A DNA stretch of 64,000 bases from Thiohalorhabdus sp. Cl-TMA (GCF_041821045.1 NZ_JBGUAW010000001.1:248001-312000), one strand, 5' to 3'. Counted from the first letter of the stretch, positions 26,010 to 35,547 are shown. Notes: generated by a model not told the origin, from the sequence alone. Numbers and translations: made by a program.

Positions 26010-27509
26010 ATGTACACCCCCTCCCGGGAACAGTTCCGCGCCTACGCCGAGCAGGGCTACGATCGCATTCCGGTGGTGCGCGAGATCCTTTCGGACCTCG
26101 AGACCCCGGTTTCGGCCTTCCTCAAGCTGGCGGGCAAGCCGCGCTCCTTCCTGCTGGAGTCCGTGGAGGGCGGCGAGAAATGGGGGCGGTACTCCATACT
26201 CGGCCTCCCCGCCCGGGAGTGGGTGACCCTGCGCGGCGGTACCTTCACCCGCTATTTCGACGGGCGAGTGGTGGAGGAGGTGACCGAGGAGGATCCCCTG
26301 GGCCGGCTGCGGGCGTGGGTGAACGGCGTGCACGTGGCGCCGGTGGAGGGCCTGCCGCGCTTCGCCGGCGGGGCCGTGGGCTACTTCAGCTACGATACGG
26401 TGCGCTACATCGAGGCCATCCCGGAGGCCAACCCGGATCCCCTGGGCATGGCCGACGCCTTTCTGGTGCGGACCGAGCAGCTGCTGGTGTTCGACAATCT
26501 CACCGGCAAGCTGCAGCTGATCCAGCCCGCCGACCCCGGGGATGATCCGGAGGCCGCCTACGTGGGGGCCTGCGAGCAGATCGAGGCGAGCGTGGCCGCC
26601 CTGCGGCGTCCCCTGCCCGAGCGCTCCATGCCCTCGCCGATGGCCATGCGGGAGAGCGATTTTCACCACCACACCAGCCGGGCCGATTTCGAGGCGGGCG
26701 TCGAGCGCGCCAAGGAGTACATCCGGGCGGGAGACATCATGCAGGTGGTGCTCTCGCAGCGCTTCTCGGTGCCCTTCTCCGCACCGCCCTTCGACGTCTA
26801 TCGCGCCTTGCGGACCCTGAACCCCAGCCCCTACATGTATTTCCTGGATACCGGCGAGGCCCAGATCGTCGGCAGCTCCCCGGAGATCCTGGTGCGCCTG
26901 GAGGGCGGGCGGGTAACGGTTCGGCCCATCGCCGGCACCCGGCGCCGGGGCCGGTCCGAGGAGGAGGACCGCTACCTGGAGCAGGAGCTGCTCGCCGACC
27001 CCAAGGAACGGGCCGAGCATCTGATGCTGCTGGACTTGGCGCGCAACGACGTGGGCCGGGTTTCGGTCACCGGGACCGTGGCGGTTGACGATCCCTTCTC
27101 CGTGGAGCGGTACTCCCACGTCATGCACATGGAATCCAACGTGGCCGGCCACATCCGTCCCGATTGCGACGCTTTCGATGCCCTGCGGGCGGCGCTTCCG
27201 GCGGGGACCCTGTCCGGGGCCCCCAAGGTACGGGCCATGGAGATCATCGAGGAGCTCGAGGGTCTGCGGCGCGGGGTATACGGCGGCGCCGTGGGCCACA
27301 TCAGCCACGCATCCCACCAGATGGATACCGCCATCGCCATCCGCACGGCCGTGATCAAGGACGGCTGGTTCCATGTGCAGAGCGGCGCGGGCATCGTGGC
27401 CGACTCCGACCCGGCCACGGAATACGAGGAGACCATGAGCAAGAGCCGGGCCCTGTTCCGGGCGGCGGCCATGGCCGCCCAGGGCCTGGAGACCCCTTCC
27501 GCCCCGTAG
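26010..27509 (+). CDS. trpE: Anthranilate synthase component I
   Basis: A 499-residue chorismate-using enzyme. LLESVEGGEKWGRYS near residue 49 is the tryptophan feedback site; the catalytic domain has YMYFLDTGEAQIVGSSPE, RPIAGTRRRG, GAPKVRAMEIIEELE and QSGAGIVADSDP. The ATG at 26010 was chosen because the earlier in-frame stretch overlaps gph and is not protein-like. Gph and trpE are 35 bases apart, so likely one transcript. Its partner trpG is displaced by ~930 bases, which hold broken gene remnants. Confidence 0.95.
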   Translation: MYTPSREQFRAYAEQGYDRIPVVREILSDLETPVSAFLKLAGKPRSFLLESVEGGEKWGRYSILGLPAREWVTLRGGTFTRYFDGRVVEEVTEEDPLGRLRAWVNGVHVAPVEGLPRFAGGAVGYFSYDTVRYIEAIPEANPDPLGMADAFLVRTEQLLVFDNLTGKLQLIQPADPGDDPEAAYVGACEQIEASVAALRRPLPERSMPSPMAMRESDFHHHTSRADFEAGVERAKEYIRAGDIMQVVLSQRFSVPFSAPPFDVYRALRTLNPSPYMYFLDTGEAQIVGSSPEILVRLEGGRVTVRPIAGTRRRGRSEEEDRYLEQELLADPKERAEHLMLLDLARNDVGRVSVTGTVAVDDPFSVERYSHVMHMESNVAGHIRPDCDAFDALRAALPAGTLSGAPKVRAMEIIEELEGLRRGVYGGAVGHISHASHQMDTAIAIRTAVIKDGWFHVQSGAGIVADSDPATEYEETMSKSRALFRAAAMAAQGLETPSAP

Positions 27510-27670
27510 GCTGAAGCGCCCGCGGGGATTTCCCCGCCTACAGCACTTGGCGCCGCAGTCCTTTTCCGAGCAATATCCGGAACCTGATCGGAGCCCTGCG
27601 CCCCGTTCGGGGTTGGGAAGCCCCGAGTATGCGCCCCTCCAAACGGGGCTGATAGCCAGGGGAGACCGCC

Positions 27671-28273
27671 ATGCGCAATCCCGATCCGAAGCCCGGACGA
27701 CGCCGCTTTCTGGGCATTGCTGTGCGAGGGAGGGGGGCCTGGCCGGTGCAGCGGTGGGCCGTGCCCTCGGCGCGGAGTCCGTGGTGCCCACCGGCGCGAA
27801 GAGCTCCTTGCCGGTGCCCGATTCCACGGCACGCTAGCCAGACGGCTTTGCTACCGTTCGCCAGGGGAACCACGGTGGCCCCCCGGGAGATCACTATGCG
27901 GCACGTGGCCAAGGCCATCGCCGCCTACGAGCGGACCCTGGTGGCCGGGAATTCGCCTTTCGACCGTTGGTGGTTCGAACAGGGCTACGATGGCCGGTTC
28001 GCCGCTACCCTGGAAAAAGCGGACATCGGCGCCTTCAAGACCCCCACCCTGCGCAACGTGGCCGCCACCGGGCCGTACATGCACGACGGCAGCATGGCGA
28101 CCCTGATGGAGGTGGTGGAGTTCTATAACCAGGGTGGCAACGACAATCCCTATCTGGACCGCCGGATCCGGCCCCTGGGGCTCACCGAGCAACAGAAGGA
28201 GGACCTGGTGGCCTTCCTGCGCGCCCTCACCAGCCCCCGCTTCCGGGAAGCGGCCGCCGAGAATGGCTTTTGA
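27671..28273 (+). pseudogene. Broken genes between trpE and trpG: Tat-signal fragment and di-haem cytochrome c peroxidase remnant
   Basis: Two fragments. From 27671, behind a GGGGAG site, the frame starts like a twin-arginine signal (GRRRFLGIAV), then leaves frame at a six-G run (27732-27737). The next frame continues plausibly (GGLAGAAVGRALGAES) to a TAG near 27836, so one base appears lost. From about 27898 the sequence matches the C-terminal half of MauG/CcpA-type peroxidases: AIAAYERTLVAGNSPFDRWW, then directly FKTPTLRNVAATGPYMHDGS and RIRPLGLTEQQKEDLVAFL. In intact relatives a second-haem segment with CxxCH lies between those blocks; here it is gone, and no CxxCH exists anywhere. The remnant is not a working peroxidase. 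GC-rich stems at 27599-27652 precede it. Confidence 0.75.
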
Positions 28274-28442
28274 GCCCGCCCTGCCCGCCTGGACTTCCAG
28301 GCACCCCCGCCGTCCACGGTCGTGATACCATTTTATGCCTCCGCCCGGTTTCTTCCCTCCCCGCCGGCAAGGGAGGGCGAGCGGGGGCGGGTCCCCGGCC
28401 TTCCCGGGCCGGGCCCCGGCAACCCAGGAGGTCAGGGCCGCC

Positions 28443-29042
28443 ATGATCTTGATGATCGATAACTACGATTCCTTCACCTACAACCTCGTCCAGTACCTCG
28501 GCGAGCTGGGCGCGGAGGTGCGGGTGCACCGCAACGACGCCATCGGCGTGGCCGACATCGCGGATATGGCCCCGGACGGCATCGTCATTTCCCCGGGCCC
28601 CTGCTCGCCCAGCGAGGCGGGGATCTCGGTGGAGACGGTGAAGGCCTACGCCGGCCGGATCCCCATCCTCGGCGTGTGCCTGGGTCACCAGTCCATCGCC
28701 GCGGCCTACGGCGGCGACGTGGTGCGCGCCGACGAGGTCATGCACGGCAAGACCTCGGAGATCCTCCACGAGGACACCGGGGTGTTCACCGGCCTGCCCA
28801 ATCCCTTCGAGGCCACCCGCTACCACAGCCTGATCGTGGAACGGGCCACCCTGCCCGCGGAGCTGGCGGTTCATGCCTGGACCGAGGACGGCATCATCAT
28901 GGGCCTTCGCCACCGCGAGCTGGATGTGGAGGGGGTGCAGTTCCACCCGGAATCCATTCTCACCGGTTACGGCAAAGACCTGCTGGCCAACTTCCTGGCT
29001 CGGACCGGCCACCCGGCCGCAGCCCGGCCGGTGGAGGCCTAG
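28443..29042 (+). CDS. trpG: Anthranilate synthase component II (glutamine amidotransferase)
   Basis: A 199-residue class I amidotransferase that supplies ammonia to TrpE. It has [15 protein letters not shown], the nucleophile elbow [10 protein letters not shown] (Cys ~80) and the His/Glu pair in [13 protein letters not shown] near 170. The ATG at 28443 is preceded by AGGAGG. In many gammaproteobacteria the same subunit also serves aminodeoxychorismate synthase. It is followed after 57 bases by trpD. Confidence 0.94.
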   Translation: MILMIDNYDSFTYNLVQYLGELGAEVRVHRNDAIGVADIADMAPDGIVISPGPCSPSEAGISVETVKAYAGRIPILGVCLGHQSIAAAYGGDVVRADEVMHGKTSEILHEDTGVFTGLPNPFEATRYHSLIVERATLPAELAVHAWTEDGIIMGLRHRELDVEGVQFHPESILTGYGKDLLANFLARTGHPAAARPVEA

Positions 29043-29099
29043 CGCCGGCGAAGGCGCGGAGGGTCCGCCCCGGAATTCCCGCAGACGGAGAGTATGTGT

Positions 29100-30152
29100 A
29101 TGCCCCGCGAAATGGAGCTGGCAGCCCGCACCAAATCGGCCATCGCCCGCCTGGTTGAGCGTGAGGACCTGCCCCGGGCGGACATGGAAGCGGTGATGCG
29201 CGAGATCATGAGCGGCCAGGCGGCGCCGGAGGAGATTGCCGGCTTCCTGACCGCGCTGCGCATGAAGGGCGAGACGGTGGACGAGATCACCGGCGCGGTT
29301 TCGGTGATGCGGGAGTTCGCCACGCGCATCGAGGTGGACCGCCCCCATTTGGTGGACACCTGCGGGACCGGCGGCGATCTGCAGGGCACCTTCAACATCT
29401 CCACCACGAGCGCCTTCGTGGCCGCCGGCGCCGGGGCCACCGTTGCCAAGCACGGCAACCGCTCGGTGTCCTCCAAGTCGGGTAGCGCCGACGTGCTCAT
29501 GGCCCTGGGCGTGGACCTGGATATCCAGACCGAGGAAGTGGCCCGGGCCATCGAGGAAGTGGGCATCGGCTTCCTGTTCGCACCCCGCCACCACGGCGCC
29601 ATGAAATACGCCGTAGGGCCACGCCAGGCGCTGGGCGTCCGGACCCTGTTCAATGTGCTCGGGCCGCTGGCCAACCCGGCGCTCGCCCCCAACCAAGTGC
29701 TGGGCGTGTTCGACAGCGCGTGGCTGGAGCCGCTGGCCCAGGTGCTTCGGGAGCTGGGCAGCCACCACGTGCTGGTGGTCCACGCCGACGACGGCATGGA
29801 CGAGCTCTCCACCCTCGGCCCCACCCGCATGGCGGAGCTCTTCGACGGCGACATCCTCCACCACGACGTGGATCCGGAGCAGTTCGGCCTCGAACGGCCC
29901 GATCCCGCCGCCCTGCGGGCCGGGGATGCCGAGGAGAACGCCGCTATCCTGCGCGGCGTGCTCGCGGGGGAAGGCGGGCCGCAACGGGACATCGTGCTCC
30001 TGAACGCCGGCGCTGCGGTGTACGCCAGCGGCGTGACCGCCAGCCTGGAGGAGGGCGTGGAGGCGGCCGCCCGCTCCATCGACAGCGGCGCGGCCAAGGG
30101 CAAGCTGGATCAGCTGGCCGACTTCACCCAAGCGGCTCGGAAAGCGGAATGA
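29100..30152 (+). CDS. trpD: Anthranilate phosphoribosyltransferase
   Basis: A 350-residue enzyme joining anthranilate to PRPP. The PRPP-binding LVDTCGTGGDLQGTFNIS near residue 80, KHGNRSVSSKSGSADVL near 118 and VRTLFNVLGPLANPA near 180 are intact. ATGs at 29094 and 29100 are both possible; 29100 has the better spacing from GGAG at 29087. Its stop overlaps trpC (ATGA). Confidence 0.95.
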   Translation: MPREMELAARTKSAIARLVEREDLPRADMEAVMREIMSGQAAPEEIAGFLTALRMKGETVDEITGAVSVMREFATRIEVDRPHLVDTCGTGGDLQGTFNISTTSAFVAAGAGATVAKHGNRSVSSKSGSADVLMALGVDLDIQTEEVARAIEEVGIGFLFAPRHHGAMKYAVGPRQALGVRTLFNVLGPLANPALAPNQVLGVFDSAWLEPLAQVLRELGSHHVLVVHADDGMDELSTLGPTRMAELFDGDILHHDVDPEQFGLERPDPAALRAGDAEENAAILRGVLAGEGGPQRDIVLLNAGAAVYASGVTASLEEGVEAAARSIDSGAAKGKLDQLADFTQAARKAE

Positions 30153-30961
30153 GCGGCAGCGGACGCGCCACCATCCTGGAGGAGATCCTGGGCCGCAAGG
30201 CGGAGGAGCTGGCCGAGCGCCGCGCCGCCCTCCCCGAGCCTGAGCTGCGGGAGCGGCTGGCCGCGGGAGATGCCCCGCCTCTGCGGGATTTCATGGGGGC
30301 GTTGCAGGCCAAGGAGCGCCAGGCCCGACCGGCGGTGATCGCCGAGGTGAAGCGGGCCAGCCCCTCGGCGGGCGTGATCCGCACCGACTTCGACCCCGTC
30401 GCCATCGGCACCGCCTATGCCCGGGGCGGGGCCGCCGCCCTTTCCGTGCTCACGGACCGCGATTTCTTTGGCGGCAGCGACGACTACCTGCGCCAGGCCC
30501 GCGAGGCCAGCGGCCTGCCCGCCCTGCGCAAGGACTTCACCATCGATCCCTACCAGGTGAGCGAGGCCCGCCTGCTGGGCGCGGACTGTGTGCTGCTCAT
30601 CGTCGCCGCCCTGGACGACGATACCCTGGCCGCCTGCCTGGACCGCGCCGCCGAAGAGGGCATCGCCGCCCTGGTGGAGGTCCATGACGCCGCCGAGCTC
30701 GACCGGGCCCTGGGCCTGGGCGCCGAGCTGGTGGGCGTGAATAACCGCGATCTGCATACCTTCGAGACCCGGCTGGCCACCAGCCTGGAGCTGGCCGACC
30801 GTGCTCCGGAAGGCATCACCCTGGTGGCCGAGAGCGGCATCCACAGCCGTTCCGACATCGACCAGCTCCGGTCCGCCGGCATTCCCGCCTTCCTGGTGGG
30901 GGAGTGGTTCATGCGCGCCCCCGATCCCGGAGTTGCCCTGGCCGAGCTCCTAACCGGCTGA
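30149..30961 (+). CDS. trpC: Indole-3-glycerol phosphate synthase
   Basis: A 270-residue TIM-barrel enzyme forming the indole ring. It has VIAEVKRASPSAGVIR near residue 62, LPALRKDFTIDPYQVSEA near 120, LVGVNNRDLHTF near 195 and TLVAESGIHSRSDI near 225. The ATG overlaps the trpD stop by 4 bases. It is the last trp gene here; trpF, trpB and trpA must lie elsewhere, the usual arrangement in Pseudomonas-like genomes. Confidence 0.95.
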   Translation: MSGSGRATILEEILGRKAEELAERRAALPEPELRERLAAGDAPPLRDFMGALQAKERQARPAVIAEVKRASPSAGVIRTDFDPVAIGTAYARGGAAALSVLTDRDFFGGSDDYLRQAREASGLPALRKDFTIDPYQVSEARLLGADCVLLIVAALDDDTLAACLDRAAEEGIAALVEVHDAAELDRALGLGAELVGVNNRDLHTFETRLATSLELADRAPEGITLVAESGIHSRSDIDQLRSAGIPAFLVGEWFMRAPDPGVALAELLTG

Positions 30962-31082
30962 GCCTGCCGGGCTATCCCCCTCCCCGACGCCGTTTTCGCG
31001 CCGGGCTCCCGGGTAGTAGCGGCCGCCGGACCGTGGTGTCATGAGGGCGTTGGTTGCCGTTGGAAGAGTCCCGGAGGCGCCG

Positions 31083-31790
31083 ATGAACACCACGCGCGGT
31101 CCCTGGAGTCGGTTCAAGGCCCGCTGGGCCGGGTGGGAATGGCCGGAGCGCCTGCAGTTCCTGATCGCCCTGCTGCTGCAGCTCGCCCTGCTGGGCGTCT
31201 TCTTCGGCGCCCTGGAGGAGGAGCGCTGGCTGGTGGCCTTCACCGCCTTGGTGGTCCTGGTGCTCACCTACCTGCCCGCCGTCATCGAGCGTCAGCTGGC
31301 CATCCAGCTCCCCATCGAGTTCACCCTGGCCACCTGCCTGTTCCTGTACGCCGCCTTCGGCCTGGGGGAGGTCCAGCGGTTCTATCACCGCTTCTGGTGG
31401 TGGGACCTCCTGCTGCACAGCGTTTCCGCCCTGGTCATGGGCATCATCGGCTTCCTGCTGGTCTACACCTTCCACCAGACCCGCCGGGTGGTGCTGCCGC
31501 CCCTCTATTTCGCCTTTACCGCCTTCGGCTTCGCCGTGACCCTCGGCACCCTGTGGGAGATCTTCGAGTTCCTCATGGACTGGGGATTCGGCTTCAACAT
31601 GCAGAAGTCGGGGCTCCCCGACACCATGACCGACCTCATGGTCGACGTGGGCGGCGCGGCCGTGGCCGCCTGGATCGGCTTCCACTACGTCCGCGACGGC
31701 GATTCCCTGGTGGCGGATCGCCTGCTGCGCCGCCTCGTGGCGAAGAACCCGCGCCTGTTCCGGCAGGATTCGGACTCCGAGCCCGCCTAA
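31083..31790 (+). CDS. DUF2238-type integral membrane protein
   Basis: A 235-residue protein with about six membrane helices. The family-like core RFWWWDLLLHSVSALVMGII, followed by GTLWEIFEFLMDWGFG and DTMTDLMVDVGGA, resembles DUF2238/YjdF membrane proteins, whose function is not established. The charged residues (WD, WEIFEF, DTMTDLM) lie in or beside helices, suggesting a transport or lipid-related site, but this is inference. It follows trpC by 121 bases with its own ATG and could be read from the same transcript. Confidence 0.75.
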   Translation: MNTTRGPWSRFKARWAGWEWPERLQFLIALLLQLALLGVFFGALEEERWLVAFTALVVLVLTYLPAVIERQLAIQLPIEFTLATCLFLYAAFGLGEVQRFYHRFWWWDLLLHSVSALVMGIIGFLLVYTFHQTRRVVLPPLYFAFTAFGFAVTLGTLWEIFEFLMDWGFGFNMQKSGLPDTMTDLMVDVGGAAVAAWIGFHYVRDGDSLVADRLLRRLVAKNPRLFRQDSDSEPA

Positions 31791-31942
31791 TACCGCTCCC
31801 CTTTCGGCTCCCGCCGCGCGGTGCCTCCCTCCCGATCCTGGATGGTAGAAACCCTGATGGGTCTGTGGGAAAGGGCGCCGTATGCTGGTACGGAAAGAAG
31901 GGCCGGACCCGACCGTTCTTCCCCGTTTCGAAGGAGCATGCC

Positions 31943-32548
31943 ATGACCCTCAAGCATCAGCTCGAAAGCGAGTTCCGGCAGCAGAGCAACTGGTCCCTCC
32001 GCCGCCAGATGGGAATTCCCAACAACCGCCGCCTCTGGGTATGCGCCTGCATGGACGAGCGGCTGCCCGTGGACGAGGCCCTGGGCATCCGGGGTGACCA
32101 TGGCGACGCCCACGTCTTCCGCAACGCCGGCGGCATCATCACCGACGATGCCATCCGCTCGGCCATGCTCACCTGCAACTTCTTCGGAACGGAGGAGATC
32201 GTAATCATCAACCACACCGAATGCGGCATGATGTCGGCGCACACCGAGACCCTCCTGCAGGCCTTCAAGGACATGGGCATGGACACGGATGGTGTCCAGG
32301 TGGATCCCGCTACCCCGGAGCTCAAGCTGGAACAGGGGGCGTTCGGCAAGTGGATCCGCATGTTCGATAGCCACTCGGTGGACGACATCTGCGCGCAGCA
32401 GATGGAGTACGTGCGCGGCCATCCGTTGATTCCCGACCACGTCACCGTGAGCGGCTGGATCTGGGAGGTGGAGACCGGCCACCTCCGCCCGCCCCATCAG
32501 CGCCTTTCCGAGCGGGTCAACAGCGCAAGGGAGATGGGTGCCAAGTAG
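31943..32548 (+). CDS. Beta-class carbonic anhydrase-like zinc enzyme (possible COS hydrolase)
   Basis: A 201-residue beta-carbonic-anhydrase-fold protein. The zinc and catalytic residues are present: CMDERLP (Cys, Asp-Arg dyad) near residue 36 and NHTECG (His, Cys) near 92, with HVFRNAGGIITDDAIRS between them. This arrangement is that of the clade D beta-carbonic anhydrases, a clade that also contains carbonyl sulfide hydrolase of Thiobacillus thioparus. A carbonate role fits the carbon-fixation genes; a COS role would fit a sulfur oxidiser. AAGGAG precedes the ATG, and a hairpin terminator follows the stop directly. Confidence 0.85.
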   Translation: MTLKHQLESEFRQQSNWSLRRQMGIPNNRRLWVCACMDERLPVDEALGIRGDHGDAHVFRNAGGIITDDAIRSAMLTCNFFGTEEIVIINHTECGMMSAHTETLLQAFKDMGMDTDGVQVDPATPELKLEQGAFGKWIRMFDSHSVDDICAQQMEYVRGHPLIPDHVTVSGWIWEVETGHLRPPHQRLSERVNSAREMGAK

Positions 32549-32550
32549 CC

Positions 32551-32573
32551 GGCGGCGGCGCCACCGCCTTTTA
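32551..32573 (+). terminator. Terminator after the carbonic-anhydrase-like gene
   Basis: GGCGG and CCGCC pair around an 8-nt loop and are followed by TTTT. Confidence 0.6.
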
Positions 32574-32681
32574 GGGAGTCCCTTTAGGGGGCTTCCCGGG
32601 GGTTGTCTTCGCAAGGTCTGGACCTTAATTCGAGAGTACACAGGGTCGAGACGACGGCCACAACTGTAAGGAGGATGTGCC

Positions 32682-33179
32682 ATGGCGGAAGGACAGCAGC
32701 AGGGTCAACAAGAGGTACAGCGTGTCCCTTCCCGGGGGATGACCCCCTTCGATGAAATGGAACGGATGTTCGAGGAGCTCATGCCGCGCGGCTGGATGCG
32801 GCCCTTCCGCGGCGGCTGGCCCCGCCTCGGTGAGATGGAGGCCTTCGAGGGCCGCTGGCCGCGGGTGGATGTGCAGGACCAAGAGAGCGAAATCCTGGTG
32901 CGCGCGGAGCTGCCCGGGGTGAAGAAGGACGACCTGGACGTGTCCCTCTCCGAGCACACGGTAACCATCAAGGCCACCAGCCGCCGGGAGGAAGAGGAAG
33001 GCGAGCGGGAGGGCGAATACTATCGCCGCGAGATCTCCACCGGCGCCTTCTCCCGGACCGTGGCCCTGCCGTCCGAGGTGGACAGCGATAACGCCAAGGC
33101 GAAGTTCGAGGACGGCATCCTGGAGCTGACCCTGCCCAAGCGTGAGCAGGCCAAGCGGCGCCACATCACCGTGGAATAG
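32682..33179 (+). CDS. Small heat shock protein (Hsp20/alpha-crystallin)
   Basis: A 165-residue ATP-independent chaperone. The alpha-crystallin domain spans ~residues 60-150 with RVDVQDQESEILVRAELPGV, GEYYRREISTGAFSRTVALP and KFEDGILELTLPK, followed by a C-terminal RHITVE tail. The N-terminal arm (MFEELMPRGWM) is short. AAGGAGG precedes the ATG. It sits next to Hsp33, giving a small stress pair, but no sigma-32 promoter was recognised. Confidence 0.95.
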   Translation: MAEGQQQGQQEVQRVPSRGMTPFDEMERMFEELMPRGWMRPFRGGWPRLGEMEAFEGRWPRVDVQDQESEILVRAELPGVKKDDLDVSLSEHTVTIKATSRREEEEGEREGEYYRREISTGAFSRTVALPSEVDSDNAKAKFEDGILELTLPKREQAKRRHITVE

Positions 33180-33323
33180 CCGCCACGCCCCGCGGCAGCT
33201 CGGCATGCGCCCGGCGGGCCCGGCCCGCCGGGCGCTTCGCGTGCCGGCCCGGAAGATCGACCCCCGGTTCCATGTGGGGGAAAATGGGGACTTCCCATTC
33301 ACCGGCCCGTCGTAGAAGGCACT

Positions 33324-34199
33324 ATGCACGATACCCTCAACCGCTTCATGTTCGACAACACCAACGTCCGGGGCCGGCACGTGGCCCTGGACGCCACCTG
33401 GAAGGCGGCCCTGGAGAACACCGACTACCCGGCGCCGGTGCGTGAGGTGCTGGGCGAGCTCATGGCCGCCTCGGTGCTGCTCATCGGAACCCTGAAGTTC
33501 CGGGGCACCCTGAAGGTGGAAGCGCGCGGCGACGGCCCGCTGTCCCTCGTGGTGGTCCAGGCCTCCAGCGAGAAAACCGTCCGGGGTCTGGCCCGCTGGC
33601 AGGGCCCGGTGCCCGCCGACGGCGGCCTGGAGGAGCGCATGGGCGAGAGCGGTTACCTGGTGCTGACGCTGGAGCCGGCCGACGAGGGGCAGATGTATCA
33701 GGGCATCGTGGGCCTGGAAGGGGGCAGCGTGGCCGCGGCCCTGGAAGAGTACTTCGTTCGCTCCGAGCAGCTCCCCACCCGCATCTGGCTGGCCACCGAC
33801 GACGGCCAGGCTGGCGGTCTGCTCCTGCAGCGCATGCCCGACCAGGCCGAGCAGGATCCGGATGCCTGGGACCGGACCGTGCATCTCGCCAGCACCCTAA
33901 CCGACCGGGAGCTCCTGGGGCTGCCCACCAACGACCTGCTCTATCGGCTCTTCCACGAGGAGGAGGTCCGGGTCTTCGACCCCGAGTACGTGAACTTCCG
34001 CTGCGGCTGCTCCCGGGAGAAGGTGGCGGGCATGCTGCGCGGTCTGGGGCGCCGGGAGGTCCAGGAGACCCTGGAACAGGAGGGCGAGGTGCGGGTGAAC
34101 TGCGATTTTTGCGGCAAGGCCTACGTCTTCGATGCCGTGGACGCCGAGCAGCTGTTCGCCAACATGCCCCCCTCCGAAGGCTCCGATTCCCAACACTGA
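33324..34199 (+). CDS. hslO: Hsp33 redox-regulated chaperone
   Basis: A 291-residue holdase switched on by oxidation. The four zinc cysteines are in FRCGCSREKV near residue 228 and CDFCGKAY near 260, the CxC and CxxC pair that releases zinc on disulfide formation. The N-terminal substrate-binding domain begins with DTLNRFMFDN. Full length (E. coli 292). It follows hsp20 by 144 bases and ends about 120 bases before a bidirectional terminator. Confidence 0.95.
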   Translation: MHDTLNRFMFDNTNVRGRHVALDATWKAALENTDYPAPVREVLGELMAASVLLIGTLKFRGTLKVEARGDGPLSLVVVQASSEKTVRGLARWQGPVPADGGLEERMGESGYLVLTLEPADEGQMYQGIVGLEGGSVAAALEEYFVRSEQLPTRIWLATDDGQAGGLLLQRMPDQAEQDPDAWDRTVHLASTLTDRELLGLPTNDLLYRLFHEEEVRVFDPEYVNFRCGCSREKVAGMLRGLGRREVQETLEQEGEVRVNCDFCGKAYVFDAVDAEQLFANMPPSEGSDSQH

Positions 34200-34318
34200 G
34201 GGTCGAAAGCGCGGGCTGCCGAAGCCGTCCGCGGCGGCCCGCGCTCCTCCGGAAATGCCCCTCGGGCTCGGGCGATGCCCGGGATCGCCAAGTGCCCCGC
34301 ATGTTCGGGCCCGAAACA

Positions 34319-34347
34319 GAAAAGGCGGCCCGGAGGCCGCCTTTTTC
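34319..34347. terminator. Bidirectional terminator between hslO and the aminotransferase
   Basis: AAAAGGCGGCC pairs with GGCCGCCTTTT around a 4-nt loop. A-run on one side and T-run on the other serve the two convergent genes. Confidence 0.9.
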
Positions 34348-34365
34348 GATGGCATGGCGTCCGGC

Positions 34366-35547
34366 TCAGCCGAGCTTGGCCATGGCCGCGGAAACCGCCT
34401 TGCCGGTGGTGATGTCGGCGCCCATGTCCGACAGCACGCCCTCCAGCGCGCCCAGGCAGTTGAGCACGTTGGTGGGGTTGGCGGAGTGGCCCATGAGGCC
34501 GATGCGCCAGATCTTGCCGGCCATGGAGCCGAGCCCAGCGCCGATCTCCAGGTTGTACTGCTCCAGCAGGCGGGAGCGCACCGCCGCTTCGTCCACGCCG
34601 TCCGGGACGGTCACGGAGTTGAGCTGCGGCAGGCGGTAGGGCTCCTCCACGAAGAAGGACAGCCCCATGGCCTCGATGCCGGCCTTCAGGGCCTGGTGCA
34701 TGCGCTGGTGCCGGTCCCAGGCGTTCTCCAGCCCCTCCTCCTGGAGGATGGTCAAGGCCTCATGGAGCGCGTAGAGGGGGTTGATGGGCGCGGTGTGGTG
34801 GTAGGCACGCTTGCCCCCGCCGCTGCCCCAATAGCCCATCACCAGGTTGAGGTCAAGGAACCAGCTCTGCACCTTGGTGGACCGCGCCTCGATGGCGTCC
34901 ACGGCGCGCTGGCTGAAGGTCACCGGGGATATGCCGGGGACGCAGGACAGGCACTTCTGGGTGCCGCTGTAGACGGCGTCCACGTCCCACTCGTCCACCT
35001 TGAGCGGGGAGCCGCCCAGGGAGGTGACCGTGTCCATGATGGTCAGGCAGTCATGGTCCCGGGCCAGCTTGGCCAGCGCGGCGGCGTCGGACTGGGCGCC
35101 GGTGGAGGTCTCGGCGTGGACGAAGGCCAGTATCTTGGCCTCGGGGTGCTCCTTGAGCGCCGCCTCGGCGCGATCCGGATTCACCGGGGCACCCCATTCC
35201 TCCTCCACCATCACCGGTGTGCCGCCGCAGCGCTCCACGTTCTCCTTCATGCGCTCGCCGAACACGCCGTTCTTGCACACCACGACGGTGTCGCCCGGCT
35301 CCACCAGGTTGGCGAAGCACATCTCCATGCCCGCCGAGCCGGGGGCGGAGACCGGGAAGGTCAGGGGGTTCTCGGTCTGGAAGGCATACTGCAGCAGGCC
35401 CTTCACCTCTTCCATCATGCCCACGAAGACCGGGTCGAGGTGGCCGATGGTGGGGCGGGACAGGGCCTCCAGGATGCGCGGATGGACATCCGAGGGTCCG
35501 GGTCCCATCAGGGTGCGTTCCGGCGGGTGGAAGGAATTAGCAGTCAT
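34366..35547 (-). CDS. Class V aminotransferase, alanine/serine-glyoxylate type
   Basis: A 393-residue PLP enzyme resembling AGXT and bacterial serine-glyoxylate aminotransferase. Seen are LMGPGPSDVHPRIL, SAPGSAGMEMCFANL, DTVTSLGGSPLKVDEW, and the Schiff-base lysine in YSGTQKCLSCVPG near residue 200. It would convert glyoxylate to glycine with alanine or serine as donor. It is divergent from glcD, so glycolate oxidation and glyoxylate amination share one 198-bp control region, which supports a photorespiration-like role. The ATG at 35547 begins the MTANSFHPPERTLMGPGP homology; upstream codons are not conserved-looking. Confidence 0.87.
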   Translation of the reverse strand: MTANSFHPPERTLMGPGPSDVHPRILEALSRPTIGHLDPVFVGMMEEVKGLLQYAFQTENPLTFPVSAPGSAGMEMCFANLVEPGDTVVVCKNGVFGERMKENVERCGGTPVMVEEEWGAPVNPDRAEAALKEHPEAKILAFVHAETSTGAQSDAAALAKLARDHDCLTIMDTVTSLGGSPLKVDEWDVDAVYSGTQKCLSCVPGISPVTFSQRAVDAIEARSTKVQSWFLDLNLVMGYWGSGGGKRAYHHTAPINPLYALHEALTILQEEGLENAWDRHQRMHQALKAGIEAMGLSFFVEEPYRLPQLNSVTVPDGVDEAAVRSRLLEQYNLEIGAGLGSMAGKIWRIGLMGHSANPTNVLNCLGALEGVLSDMGADITTGKAVSAAMAKLG

